Shown piece by piece: positions 24,721 to 36,867 of a DNA stretch of 64,000 nucleotides. The notes under the pieces were generated by a model, which saw nothing but the letters and a program-made list of their open reading frames with translations, was not told the origin of the DNA and did no database searches. Every line of letters begins with the position of its first letter. Positions within the stretch are counted from its first letter, which is position 1. The stretch spans positions 4,216,001 through 4,280,000 of the forward strand of contig CAVNZM010000012.1 of the NCBI GenBank assembly GCA_963693365.1, read 5' to 3'. Made by a program: the position numbers and the translations under genes. Source of the stretch: Amoebidium appalachense (taxonomy: Eukaryota; Ichthyosporea).

Positions 24721-26282
24721 TGTGTGTGTTGGGGGAAGGGGGGGGGGAGAGAGAGAAAGAGGGGGGAGGGGGGGGGTTTGGTGTTGTTGCATGTGCACCT
24801 CTGGGCACTTTTTTTTTCGGGTATGGTGTGCAGGTGGGGTTGGCCTCAATTGTAAAATGTGCGGAAGGGAAGCAGCTGCGTAGCGCTTGTAACTTTCAGG
24901 ATTGAACGGGAAAGAGATTTTATGGTGTTGCGCAATGCATAATGTTAGAAAGAATATCCGGGCAGGCGCCGAATGAGGAGGAGGAAGGGGGGGGGGGGGG
25001 GGGGGGGAGGGGGGAGGGGGTCTGCCGTGCAGGAAAATGGAAGATCTCGGAGCAAAGTGGCTTGTTTGTCCCTTCTGTTCCTCTTTTTTTTCTTCTCTTT
25101 CTTCTCCCATCTTTTTTTTCCTGTAAGGAGGAAAGGGGGGGAGGGGGAGGGGGGAAAAAAACACAAAACACAGATTAAGGATGTGTGTGTGGAAAAGCAG
25201 CAACAGGCAGCAGCAACAACACAAGAAAAGTCCACGGGCTCTTTGCCAGCTTAAACGGTGTTCCCCTCGAACAGAAATTAGGTGTATGATACATATTATG
25301 CATGTGTGCAATTTTGTGGTGCTGGTGGTGGTCAGTTGATTATCCGGAAGGTTCGAGGAGGGGAGGAAGAGAACGGGGAGGGGGGGGGAGGGAGGGAGGG
25401 AGGGAGAGGGAGAGGGAGATGGAGAGGGAGAGGGAGAGGGAGAGGGAGAGAGAGGGAGAGAGGGAGAGGGGGGAGGTGAAGGAAAAAGTAAGCAAAAAAA
25501 AGCAAAATGGTGTGCATGAAGGAAAAAATAAGGAAAAGAAAAACATTACACACACCTGATAGTCACCAGCCACAGCAATAGACGACACATAGTTGAACTC
25601 CACCCCCAGCTGGTTGGCCACCTCCACCGCATGCCCCGTGCCCTCAACATTCACCGCGTGGTTCTCCTCGGGGCTTGCCTTGAGGTCATACAGAGCCGCC
25701 AGGTGAAACATGCACGTGACTTTAGCCTCCTTTAACTTCTGCATGGTCGTGGGCCCCATGCCAAAATTCTCCTGGCGCAAATCTCCCGAAATCTTAAAGA
25801 TGCGCGCCGCGTCCTTCTCGCCAAAACGGCTCGCGATGAGCGACGCGAACGCCGCGTCTGATTGGGTGGTGAGGCAGTAGAAAACGGAGGAAGGGTTTCG
25901 TGCAAGAAGTACTTTGAGCAGGTGTTTGCCGAGGAATCCGGTGGCCCCGGTGAGGAAGTAGCCCATGTGGACATTGTCGGGGAGGTCTGCAGTACCCATC
26001 CCCTCCCGACGGAGGCGGGTCTCGCGGGCCGGCCCGGCCCACGATGGAACGCGTTGATCCAGGATGCCAACGTAGTGCTTCATTGCCTCCTCGCGGGGCA
26101 TGTCGCCACAGTCAAGCCATGCCTGTGTGTGTCACGGTGTGTGTGTGTTCGTGTGTGTGTGTGTGTGGAAGGGGATGGGAGGGTAGGGGGAGAGGGGAGG
26201 CACATTATGAGGGGCAGGCAGGTTGGAGGTGGGGGGAGAAGATTAGGAAGAGGGAAGGCGATCGGGGATTTTTTCTTTTTTT

Positions 26283-26323
<41 letters not shown>

Positions 26324-26681
26324 GCCGGATGAAGGAAGGAGGGGGAGGGGAATTCGAGGGGGGGAGGAGGAATGGGGGGGGGGGGGGGGGGGGGAGGGGG
26401 GGGGGGGGGGGGGGGGGATAGGAGAGGGAGGGGAGGAGCTCGAGGAGAGGTAACACAGAATTTAATCATACCTGGTACTTCTTGCGGCGCACATAGTCGA
26501 AGTATGAGGGCTGGGGGGCGTTGCACTTGCCCTCTGTTGCCTGCTTGTAGAGTCCATACAGCGTCAGGCCGAGCTCACGTTCCTCCGCTGCCGTGGATGC
26601 CGCCACACGTGACAGACCCCCAGAGCGTACAAACTCCTGTGCCTGGGCAAACAGGGCCTCGATGTCTGTAGCGTGCACCAT
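20172..26681 (-). CDS. Acyl-CoA-binding domain / fatty acyl-CoA reductase / SDR fusion
   Basis: Five exons, complement of 20172-20333, 21751-22685, 23646-24177, 25556-26122 and 26472-26681; all phases agree, 801 residues. Residues 1-95 are an acyl-CoA-binding protein domain ([16 protein letters not shown], then [18 protein letters not shown]). Residues about 126-440 are an NAD(P)-binding thioester/fatty acyl-CoA reductase domain: TGATGFLG at 128-135, [19 protein letters not shown], catalytic YYHTK at 277-281, then IFRPGIVVG and GPYYLFD. Residues 507-750 are a classical short-chain dehydrogenase: TGGGSGIG at 513-520, NNAG at 593-596, Ser647, YAASK at 661-665. The reductase-plus-SDR order matches the bacterial two-domain fatty acyl-CoA reductases (Marinobacter type), which reduce acyl-CoA via aldehyde to fatty alcohol with NADPH. 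The N-terminal acyl-CoA-binding module could deliver substrate. No signal peptide or clear membrane anchor is visible. Likely role: fatty alcohol/wax ester synthesis. Confidence 0.92.
20335..21750. repeat. Last reductase intron: T/G tract and G-rich sequence
   Basis: On the coding (minus) strand this intron ends in C-then-A runs directly before the acceptor (AAAAAAG|CTC at 20334). It is C/T-rich throughout (G-rich on plus: 20360-20560, 20760-20945, 21040-21070, 21187-21210, 21375-21490, 21650-21680). No exon is seen. Confidence 0.85.
22686..23645. repeat. Reductase intron with GTGTGC hexamer array
   Basis: 22786-22915 is a (GTGTGC)n/(GTGC)n array on the plus strand, followed by a T/G tract at 22960-22986 and purine-rich sequence. 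A 57- to 60-bp unit containing TTTGGTTTGCTTGTAAAAGG recurs imperfectly at about 23400-23545. Confidence 0.8.
24178..25555. repeat. Reductase intron with (GT)n, (GTGC)n and purine arrays
   Basis: (GT)n/(GTGC)n at about 24627-24730, G runs at 24497-24517 and 24990-25020, and a GGGAGA hexamer array at 25380-25470. On the coding strand the intron starts GTGTGTGTAATG and ends in (CA)n-CAG directly at the exon (24178). Confidence 0.85.
26123..26471. repeat. First reductase intron with T/G tract and G runs
   Basis: T(18)-G(30) at 26274-26322 and G runs at 26376-26418 on the plus strand. On the coding strand the C-tract begins about 50 bases after the donor, and the intron ends ACACACACAG directly before exon 2. 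Confidence 0.9.
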
Positions 26682-26881
26682 TGTGGTGAGAGTATGAGGT
26701 AAGTGGTGAGACCCTTGTGTGGTACTGACAGTAACAAGCTAACTAGCAAAGAAGAAGGGAATCAACACTTGTGAATACGGTGGTAGAAAGTTGAACAATG
26801 GGATTGTGTTGAAATTTCGCCACACACAAACCGACTCACACTCTTTGACTGGTGTGCAAGTTGACTGGCGTTTTGCTCTGC

Positions 26882-26889
26882 TTTATATA
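26882..26889 (-). promoter_or_regulatory. TATA box of the reductase fusion gene
   Basis: Minus strand reads TATATAAA about 200 bases upstream of the start codon. A CCAAT box (minus strand, 26919-26923) lies 30 bases further upstream. Together they form a standard core promoter arrangement. Confidence 0.6.
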
Positions 26890-26918
26890 CCCGCGTTTTT
26901 CGAATTTGGAAGGAGGTG

Positions 26919-26923
26919 ATTGG
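26919..26923 (-). promoter_or_regulatory. CCAAT box upstream of the reductase gene
   Basis: ATTGG on the plus strand gives CCAAT on the coding strand, 30 bases before the TATA box. Confidence 0.4.
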
Positions 26924-26999
26924 TGCCACACAAAAGCCAATCCCTGCAGCCCAGACAAGGAGTTTGACTGGCTCACGTGAGGAAACCGTTTAGCCTACT

Positions 27000-28360
27000 T
27001 TCAGCTCTTCCCACAGAGCAAGAGATTAAGCGCTAGCATTGGCCGGTTGGACAAAAGCAAAAGCAAACTTGCATAATGCTAAAAGTGTATGCATTGACGC
27101 ATAACGATGTTCTTCCTACATATAAAAACACTCAAAAAAGAGGGGGGAGAACGTGTCCAGGGCGCCAATCATTTTCTAACACACAAGAATTTCTAGAGTT
27201 TATGATTGGGCACAAAGATCTAAAACAACCAACCAGAAATGGCTCAGGCTCTACCGATTTCCGATTGGATATTACGGTATCACGCCGCCAACCCACTAGA
27301 TTCACGACGATTCCACTGCTTGCTGTTTGTTGTGCCTGTACAATGCCAGTTGTGAATCATGGCAAGGACAACGCGAAGCAGAAAATCAAGAGCAGTGCCT
27401 TACGGTCCAGATCGAATCCGGTTCGATCCGATTAGCCATATAAGGAAACTGCAAAAAACCGTTTTTACGAAAGGTAGCCCTACGTAAGTACTGAATGAAA
27501 ACGAAGGTGCCGAGTTGAAAGATTTGCATGCCTGCAATGCCTTTCAGCTTCTCAGGTGTACACGTACCGCACAAGAGTAAAGTGTTGTTCTTTTGGAAGT
27601 TCAAACAATTGCAAGTGTAAACAAGTCGGTGTGTAAGGTATTATTAAGTTTTTTGCCCTGGATGTGCGTGAATTACCAAGACCTGTATGCATTTCAGTAC
27701 GTGGTAAATTACCAAAAAAGCCTGGGGCTTACCATTTGGCCTCATTCTCTTGTTGCGGTAGCCAACACCGCCGCGGTATGTAGTAGAACCAAAACAAACC
27801 ACACGTCGTGTCGATGTGGTGGCTTTGGGTGACACGCGTGTCCAAGAACCCCAGAATAAAGCACACAAACGGGAGCACGAAAGGGCTTGTAAGGTTCTGA
27901 ACGACACCACCCCAAGCACCTCATGACTGCCTGTAAAGATTGAAGCAAGCGAGGCCCTTTTATACTTGACAAAATGCGTGGGAGTGGGTGTATGAGAACT
28001 GCATGCATTCTGTTATCTCTGAGACCACAACGGCAACACCTGTCACTGACCTGCAATTCTATGAAAACTCACGCCTCGCAGAACTTGTTGGATTTAAACC
28101 CTTTATTACCTGTCACGTTTAACGGAGACATCTAGTTGGCCACTGAAAGTGGTAAGCACAGCTCCAATTACCATCTTACTTCACGGACTCAATCCAGTAT
28201 CGTGTCACACACGCGGACTTTTCCCACGGATGTGCCAATCTGGCTCCAGCGATGAGGTTTCCGTGGCCAACCCCCTTGTGATCCAATGTGCGTAGGGGGT
28301 CCCCATTGGCCAACGTGAACGGGAGGTTGAAAAGGCTTTCACAGAAAAAGCCTGCCGGGT
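27000..28360. other. Unique sequence without a recognised gene
   Basis: About 1.3 kb of non-repetitive sequence. It includes a 6-bp-arm palindrome (ATCGAA/TTCGAT near 27412-27428) and a promoter-like TATAAAAGG on the minus strand at 27956-27964. A 60-residue minus-strand frame starting MRCLGWCRSEPYK at about 27921 follows that site, but it has no family match and may be chance. Confidence 0.4.
27956..27964 (-). promoter_or_regulatory. Orphan TATA-box-like site
   Basis: Minus strand TATAAAAGG matches the eukaryotic TATA consensus well, but no convincing gene follows it downstream on the minus strand. Confidence 0.3.
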
Positions 28361-28377
28361 GATTTCTGCTGGGGCAT

Positions 28378-29150
<773 letters not shown>

Positions 29151-29254
29151 TCTCTCCCCCACCTTGTTTTTTTTTAACCACAATAAAATTTAGCCGTCGG
29201 GAATTAAATAGACTTTGCACGTGTACCAGGTGCTCATGGTATTGTTGTACACGA

Positions 29255-29360
29255 ATGTTTTCTTTTTTTTATTTTCTCTTTCCTTTCTTTTTTCTTTTTT
29301 TCCCCCCCTTTATTTCTTTCTTTCTTTCTTTATTCTTTTCTTTTCTTTTCTTTTTTCTTT

Positions 29361-29424
<64 letters not shown>

Positions 29425-30161
29425 TCACGATTGCGAGCATAAGGAAAAAGGAGAGAACACGGAGCCGCACCCCCCCCACCCCCCCCCCCCCCCCCTCCCT
29501 CCCGTGGCCCGCGTCCCAGCTATTTCTGCCGCAGAGAGAAGAAAAAGAGTGATAAGAGGGAGGCAGGGATTGTGGGAGAGGGAGAGGGTGGGGGGCAGGA
29601 CTCGGTGAGAGTGTGGAGGGTGTGAGGGAGAGAAAGCCTGAGTTGGGGAGTGTGTTGGATTGAGAAGAAAAATAGAAGGTGGGGGGAAGGAAAAAGAAGG
29701 GGGGGAGAGAAGGAAGGGCGGGGGGGAAAGGAGGGAGTGAGTGAGAGAGTCCCTTGGGGAGGGGGGGAGGGATATGGGGAGAAGGCAGAGAGAAAGAGGA
29801 ACAGAGACAGAGAGAGAGTGTGTGTTGAGGGAAGAAAGAGAGAGAGAGAGGTGGAGGAGGGGGGAGGGGGGGGAGGGGGATCCGGAGAGAGAGAGAGAGA
29901 GCAAGAGAGAGAGGGAGAGACGGAACCAACTCATGAGAAACATGGGAGAAGGGACACTCTCGAAGAGAAGAATGAATGCAAGCCTGGACACAACACACAC
30001 CTGCCTCCTTTAATAGTAATTGACGCTTTAGCCCTTGTGTCTAATTGGGGGAGGGGGAGGGGGGGGGAGGGGGGGCATGAATTTACAGCCGTCGGCCAAG
30101 CCTTTTGTGTCTGCTGTCTGCCTCCCCACTCCTCAATCCTCCCCCCGCGCCCCCCGCCCCC

Positions 30162-30206
<45 letters not shown>

Positions 30207-30890
30207 TCTTTCGGCTCTCTCCGACTCAGCCCATACGAGGGTCTCTTTTTTCTCATCCCGATGTTCCCTTCCAAACCAAAAATGTACACAAGTCCTGGGG
30301 ATCATCCCCAGACTCTACCGGTTATGTTTCTGTTTCCGAATTGGGTTTCCTCTCGCTCTGGCTCTCCTTCTCTCCTGCGGACTCCTCCTCTCCCCCCCCT
30401 CCCCCCCCCCCCCCCCTCTCCCTCCCTCCCCTCCCCCTCCTCCCCCCTCCCCCCCCCCCCCTTGCCCCCCGCGCGCCCCGGCTCTCTTAAATTAATCTCT
30501 CTCCGTATGCTTCCGCTCTCTATCCATCTTGTGTATTTTTTTCGTGGATGGGTGGGGGGAGTAGGGGAACCGGGGGGAGGACGGGAGGAGGGGGAGGGGG
30601 GAGGGGGGGTAAGCCCTGGACTTTGCCCCAGTAAGGAAACCAAGTTATTCTATCACCTTCATGCACCCCCCCCCCCCCCCCCCCTCTCCTCCTCCCCCCT
30701 CCCCCCTCCCCCCACACTCACCTGCTCCTCCCTTGCCCACTCCTCCCCCTCCCCCCCCCCCTCCCCCCCAAACACACACACACATGTACACATATGCATT
30801 CCCCATATGCCCACACTAGGAACCTCGTAGATGCATAATAACCTAAACCCCCCCCCCCCTCCCCCCTCCCCCCTCCCCCCCCTTTAAGCC
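29255..30890. repeat. T/G tract followed by purine- and C-rich simple sequence
   Basis: T-rich 29255-29370, G run 29371-29422, purine-rich 29560-29930 with GAGA blocks, C runs 30163-30204, 30395-30465, 30665-30715 and 30848-30882. No exon supported. Confidence 0.8.
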
Positions 30891-31302
30891 AAGGCAAATG
30901 TGTATAACTTAATTGAATTAGGCACACTGACATCATAATCTGCCAGCATCATTTATAATCTATGTTTGGGCAGTTTTGAAAGAAAGTCTTTTCACTGTAA
31001 TGGGTAAGAGGCACCTTGGCTTAGTTTACATAGTCACGTGAGTGGTCACATGGGGATCAATGGATCAATGGGGATAAAAATGAGAGTGACCCTTAACAAT
31101 AGATAGCAATGACAATCAATCATTCACTCTTTTAAGTTACAGGATTCCGGATCTATTGTACACTACTCTCCTACATGAGGCAACATTTGTAGCATGTGCA
31201 CTTGGGTGTGTGCATGTGTGGGTGGCCCATGATGCAAGGGTGTGTGGTGGTTAGGATGGAGACGAGGGGAGGTGAGAGGGGGGGGGGGATGGGGGGGGGT
31301 GG

Positions 31303-31565
<263 letters not shown>

Positions 31566-31784
31566 TCAAAAAATTTGGCACCGGTCGGGTTTTGCACTAC
31601 TCCGTCTTCCCAGACTCTCAAGACAACACCGTGTAGGCCACATAGAAATGCGAGTTTTGATAGTCTAAATGTTCTGGGCCTGATACAAAATATTTTTATA
31701 CTTTATAAGAGATCTCTTCCAAGCCAAATATCACCACCAAGCCCTCCCCAGCCTTCACTCTATAATGCCACTATTGCTCCCCCG

Positions 31785-31815
<31 letters not shown>

Positions 31816-31892
31816 ACCCGTCCCTCACCCCCCCCCCCCTCCCCCCCCCCCCGCCCCTTCCCCCCCCCCCCCCCTCCGGATCTTTAAACGGA

Positions 31893-32368
31893 GGGCCAAA
31901 CCACATCGGCAGAGTCAACTTGCAAAAAGCAGAATTATTCTGCAAAAGAGGAGTTATTCTGCAAAAAGCAGAATTATTCTGCAAAAAGCAGAATCATGCT
32001 GCAAAAAGCAGAATGCTTCCGAAAAGCAGAATCACTCTGCTTTTAGCAGAATTATTTCCCCAAAAGCAGAACTATTCCACTTTAAAGTTTTGACAGCTGA
32101 ATAATTCTGCTTTTAGCGAAATAATTCTGCTTTCAGCGGAATGATTCTGCTTTGTAACAGAATCATTAAATTCCGCTTTTAGCAGATTGATTCTGCTTCT
32201 AGCAGATTAATTCTGCTTTTACTGAGATTAATTCTGCTTTACGGAATAATTCTGTTTTTTGCTGAATGATATCGCTTTAATCAGAATAATTTTGCTTTTT
32301 ACAGAACAATTCTGCTTTTTGCAGAATTATTCTGCGGAGCAAGTTGACTCACCCGATGTGGTTGGCCC
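31893..32368. mobile_element. Foldback (long terminal inverted repeat) element, non-autonomous
   Basis: 476 bp. The left end begins GGGCCAAACCACATCGG and continues to AGTCAACTTGC at 31923; the right end is its reverse complement (about 30 bp, two mismatches and one gap). The interior is arrays of GCAGAATTATTCTGC-like units, in one orientation in the left half and reversed in the right half, so nearly the whole element can fold on itself. It is flanked by TTAAACGGA (31884-31892) and TTAAACGGG (32369-32377), an 8/9-match target duplication. Nine-base duplications are typical of Mutator-like elements. There is no transposase frame, so it would depend on another element. It lies between C-tracts in gene-free DNA. 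Confidence 0.8.
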
Positions 32369-32373
32369 TTAAA

Positions 32374-32377
<4 letters not shown>

Positions 32378-32406
<29 letters not shown>

Positions 32407-32814
32407 GGGGAGGGGCACTATAAGTCGGTGCAAGAGCCTCTAATGGAATAAAGGTCTAACGGGGAAGTGGGAGGGAGAGGGAAGGAGGAGGAGGGCGGCG
32501 GGGTCGTATAATATACAGTTTGCTATAAGTAGCAATCACGTGTGCAATCTATGCCTAGTGGTGCATGTGAGAACACATTTGGTTAAGGATTACTGGATAT
32601 GGGATAGTGTGTGTGTGTGCGTGTGTAATAATAGAGGGGTGCGAATATATGATGTGTGTGAATCATTGAACTGTGTGGCACAACCTCATGGTGACTGTGG
32701 GTGGATGTTGTGTGTGCACCAACACACAGGCACGAGCGGTTCTGTGTGCTTGCATGTGCATGTGATTGGTTGTGTGCCAGGTCGTGACCTGTGGTTGGTT
32801 TTTTATAGCCGTCC

Positions 32815-32854
<40 letters not shown>

Positions 32855-33000
32855 TTCCCCCCTCCCCCCACCCCCCTCCCCCCTCCTCCCTCCAGGTTTT
32901 TGTCTAACATCATTTCCAGCTGCCGTATACGAGTGGGTAGTGGCCCCTTCCGGAAGAATGTAATCGTGCGGTATGTCACTGCGTGGTGTTGTTGTTGTTG

Positions 33001-33069
<69 letters not shown>

Positions 33070-34350
33070 TGTGTGTGTGTGTGCGCGAATGTGTGCAGGT
33101 GCGTGCATGTGCATGTGCACTCGTGTGTTTACATGTGCACACACGTGCACGATAACGGTTTGAGTGTAACGGTTTAATTATCATCTATGCATATATTTGG
33201 CCGGCCTAATGTACACATACAACTGTTCGAATTTCAATGATAATGATATTAATATTTTCCTCCTGAGGGTTTTGTTCTGGCAATCACAAAACTAACTCTG
33301 GATTTGAAGCTGAAAAGTTTTCGAGTTTCTGGGAGTTCAACTTGTTTTGTTTACACCTAGGCCTATGCCATACGCCGTGGGTGTATCGGCTCGGACATGC
33401 ATCATACGGTGCCCAAGCGATTTTCTTTCCCAATGTTCTTGCTGTTGCGCATGCGCCGCCCTGCATACACCGGTGAAGATCGATATATATATCATGATAT
33501 ATCATAGTTTTCTCCTCCTTCTCAGTTTCCTGTTAAAAGAAGCCCTCTTTCTTGCTCTCCTTCTTCGCTGCCCCCCCCCCCCCCCCCCCCCCCCCCGTCC
33601 CTCTCCCCTCCCCACCCCCAATCCCCCCCCCCCCCCCCTCCCCCCTCCCCCCCTTCCCCAAATCCCCCCCCCCCCCCCCCCCCCCCAACCCCCCATCGAG
33701 TCTTTCAGTATTTGGGTCTTGCCGATTTCTTTGCTCCCGGTAAGCCTTAAAACACAACTTCTTTACTGGTGGAATTCAAGAAAAAGGATATGCAAAACGA
33801 AGGAGTGGCTGGGGATAACGGGGAGGGTGGTGATGGTGGCTGCTCCAGAACAACCGGGCGCTTAAGACAACAGCACGCAGTACGGTATTGGCCCCTGATT
33901 AAATTTTTGATTTATTGCGCACCTCAATAAAACACCAAAGTCATACCGGATCAGTATGTGTGAATTGTGGGGCTTCGGCAACCGCCTACCCTCTATTTGT
34001 ACACCAGGCTCCCACAATGTTTTTTCCCATTAGATATTATTGTATTGGTTACAACGGCCATTTTACTGCCGTCTTTAGGTGGGTACCGGCCCCACAAGAG
34101 AACTATGCACCAGCTTCAAGTAAGAGGCTTTGCCCGAAGCGAGTTCTAATTCGAATATCCACACTCCGTAGAAATGCACGTATTTCACAGAAATATACAG
34201 AGTTCCCACCGAGGCTCTTTAGAAAGCCTCTCCGTAATATCCACACGATGATTGTATAATCATTTATACACTAGCCACACTACAAACAAGTCACCTAACA
34301 AAAACTCCTCCAGTCCTTAGCTATATAGTGGTGAAGATGTTGAAACACCG
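32378..34350. other. Gene-free stretch with (GT)n and C runs
   Basis: G run 32378-32405; C tract 32817-32885; (GT)n 33003-33083; C runs 33571-33596, 33625-33686. 33690-34350 is unique, with a 114-residue plus-strand frame to 34259 that matches no family and lacks a supported start. Confidence 0.6.
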
Positions 34351-34351
34351 C

Positions 34352-35071
34352 TCACAGGCGCGTCTTGCGTGCGGGGGGCACCCATGTGAAGAAAGTATTC
34401 GCAGTGGTACCCACGACCATGTCCCCGGCATTGTCCTTCCTGTTGCCACCATCGTTTCCGGGCTTCATGTCCATCGTATTCTTGACGCCAATATTCTTCA
34501 TGCGGAACGCCAGAGAATATGCCTCGGACGCAGGGCTGGAGAGCTGGTCGGCGTCGAAGTACCTATTGCCCCACTGCTCAATACGCCAGTTCTGGCCGGC
34601 AACCCACACGGGCTTGGCCGCGGTTGACGCGCCCTGAGGCTGGGGGCAACCGCCCTCAAAGGCCTCCTGGGTTCCGGAATAGTCACAGCGGTTTGTGCGG
34701 CCGCGGGGAGGCCACTCACACTGGCAGGTCATGCGACCGTTATACCCACGGTCGTAGTGAAGCTTCATCACCTCGTTGTAAAGGTTATCATCATCGCTAC
34801 CATGGCAGTGGAAGTCGTTCTTCTGGTCTGAGTTCCAGCAAGAGTATGCATTCTTGGCGCCACGGAGAGGGTCGTCGGCGGGTGTGGCCAGGGCAGTGGG
34901 CGTCCAAAGGCAGAAGAACCCCTTGTTGTTGCAGTTGATGGGGCCGGAAATCGGTGAGATGCTCAGAGGGATGGGCCACGCACCGGGGTTGCGGGGGACC
35001 TGCATGCCAGCGAAAGCAACACCAGCAAGGTTGACAGCCACAAGGGCAACGGTGGTCGAGACGGAAGACAT
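34352..35071 (-). CDS. Secreted eight-cysteine protein, unknown function
   Basis: 239 residues from the ATG at 35071 (context CAAAATGTC). The frame extends upstream, but without an ATG. Residues 1-22 are a signal peptide (STTVALVAVNLAGVAFAG). The mature part has eight cysteines (47, 54, 78, 89, 116, 118, 129, 142), all in its first half, with motifs FFCLWTP, YSCWN, FHCHGSDDDN and MTCQCEWPPRG. The second half is Trp/Asn/Gly-rich (GQNWRIEQWGNRYFD) without cysteine. Length, even cysteine number and lack of a membrane anchor suggest a disulphide-bonded extracellular protein. No family recognised. TATAAAAA lies 140 bases upstream and a CCAAT box about 280 upstream. Intronless. Confidence 0.77.
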   Translation of the reverse strand: MSSVSTTVALVAVNLAGVAFAGMQVPRNPGAWPIPLSISPISGPINCNNKGFFCLWTPTALATPADDPLRGAKNAYSCWNSDQKNDFHCHGSDDDNLYNEVMKLHYDRGYNGRMTCQCEWPPRGRTNRCDYSGTQEAFEGGCPQPQGASTAAKPVWVAGQNWRIEQWGNRYFDADQLSSPASEAYSLAFRMKNIGVKNTMDMKPGNDGGNRKDNAGDMVVGTTANTFFTWVPPARKTRL

Positions 35072-35210
35072 TTTGAGAGATAGAAAGCTTGATTTGGGCC
35101 GGGGTATGGGGAAAGGCTGATGTTTCAAGTAAGATAGCACGGGATAGCAACTGCTTTGGTTTACAACCCACTGACTGCTTGTGTGGTGATGGTCGGAGCA
35201 GCCCGCGGCC

Positions 35211-35218
35211 TTTTTATA
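35211..35218 (-). promoter_or_regulatory. TATA box of the eight-cysteine secreted protein gene
   Basis: Minus strand TATAAAAA followed by GGCC; CCAAT on the minus strand at 35350-35354. Confidence 0.55.
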
Positions 35219-35359
35219 GATGGTGCCCAGGAACCATTGACGTCAGAGTAGACACAGTCTGGAGGAAGGAATGTGTGACAGGTGATCTGACATGTTGAAC
35301 TTTTATCGCGAGGCATTCCGCTGTGCATTCCTTCGAATTCGTCAGCTTGATTGGCACAC

Positions 35360-36821
35360 TCGTTGCACTTCGCATGTGCTCCTTTTGAAAAGCTAATCAA
35401 ATAATATTGATTATGTATATACATATTTGCATAAAGGAGCCTAGGTAAAGACACATCCTAAGTATATGGCATGTTTCAGGGAAGCCCCGACCGGGGCATA
35501 CCGTGAGTACGTAGGGGGTTGGAATGTGGCACTCCGCAGCTGAGCGGCAGCTTTACTCGATTCGAAAAAAAGGATTGTTGGAATCGGAAAAGCACAGCCT
35601 TTTCCCCAAACTTGAGTTGTCGTATCGTCTACAGGTGTGGGCTGCATTAATTTATCGTCACTGGAAGAAAAACATAAAAAAAATTGCATGCGGCTGTACA
35701 ACCGTAGTGTATCATACGGCGTCCCCGGTCCGTAACCGCTGCGACATTGAAAAAGAGCCAATCACAGACATGATTTCGGGGAGGATTGCGTAGTTCTTCT
35801 GATTGATGCATTCCTGGGTTAAATGAAGAGATGAGTAAATTGCTCCTATTGGTGGAAGACACAGAGCAGGATAGCAACAGTGTTCCGATTGGCGGAAAAG
35901 TATCCCATCTGCGATAATTGCAAATAATCATCGAGTCAGAGATCTGTTCAGAGATTTGTTTCTTCCGAGCCAAAAAAGAAAGCAGCAAAGCATAAGAATT
36001 TAATATTCCACACAAAAGCGCAAATATTGACACACATCTCGCTCTTGAGAAGTGAGATTTATGTTTATATACTTCCAAGCGTGACGTGAGGCTACATAAG
36101 ATGGAATACTGCTTGGAATGTGCATGCATTCCAATCAGGAGTGAGTTTTGGCCAGCTGCAGCGCCATGGCGACGTACCGTCAGGCTGGGTGTGTGCATGT
36201 GCACATGTATGCCTGTGTGAGCCTGTGTGACCGTCTCTATTTTCAAGACCACATGACTTACACTGTGCAAGTATATAGTTCATGCATGTACGTGTTCACG
36301 AGTGCGCTATTTCGCCATCAACCATGCATCCCCACAAGATTCGAATTCCATACGCACACATGACGTCAACACATGGGCACTCCTTCACTGACAGAAGAGC
36401 TCACAGTGTTGAATGGGCCCGGGCGGGGGCGGGGGGCTCCGGAGGGAAGCTTCCCGGGAGGGGAGGGGAGCCCGGGGGGGGGGGAGGGGGGGGGGGGGGG
36501 GGAGGGAAAACGGGGCAGGTACTGTACACCCAGTATTCGCGAATTCAGCACTGTCCCGAGGCCCATATGCATCATTCCCTCTGATGATCTTTGTAGAAGA
36601 GGGCCAGGCTCGGCCAGCAATCTATTTCACTGCAGTCGGGAGCTCGAGGAGGGCCGGGGTTTACGGAAACACCATCATACATGTCTTAGCTAAGCTGGTT
36701 AATTTCCTCTTTGAAAGACTGGTCATGACATCCGTATCACGCCTCGCTCTCCCCAGAAAAGGGATATCTCGGAGGGGTGGGAGGAGGAAAAGAAGGAAAT
36801 ATATGGATCCGGAGGAAAGAA

Positions 36822-36867
<46 letters not shown>

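Noticed and set aside
27412-27428. Palindrome ATCGAA...TTCGAT as a tRNA-like or attachment site
   Set aside because: No tRNA arms or anticodon loop could be folded; no integrase or duplicated partner.
35647-36270. 207-residue minus-strand frame in unique sequence
   Set aside because: No ATG at its start, no domain, no supporting promoter or splice pattern; length alone is not enough.
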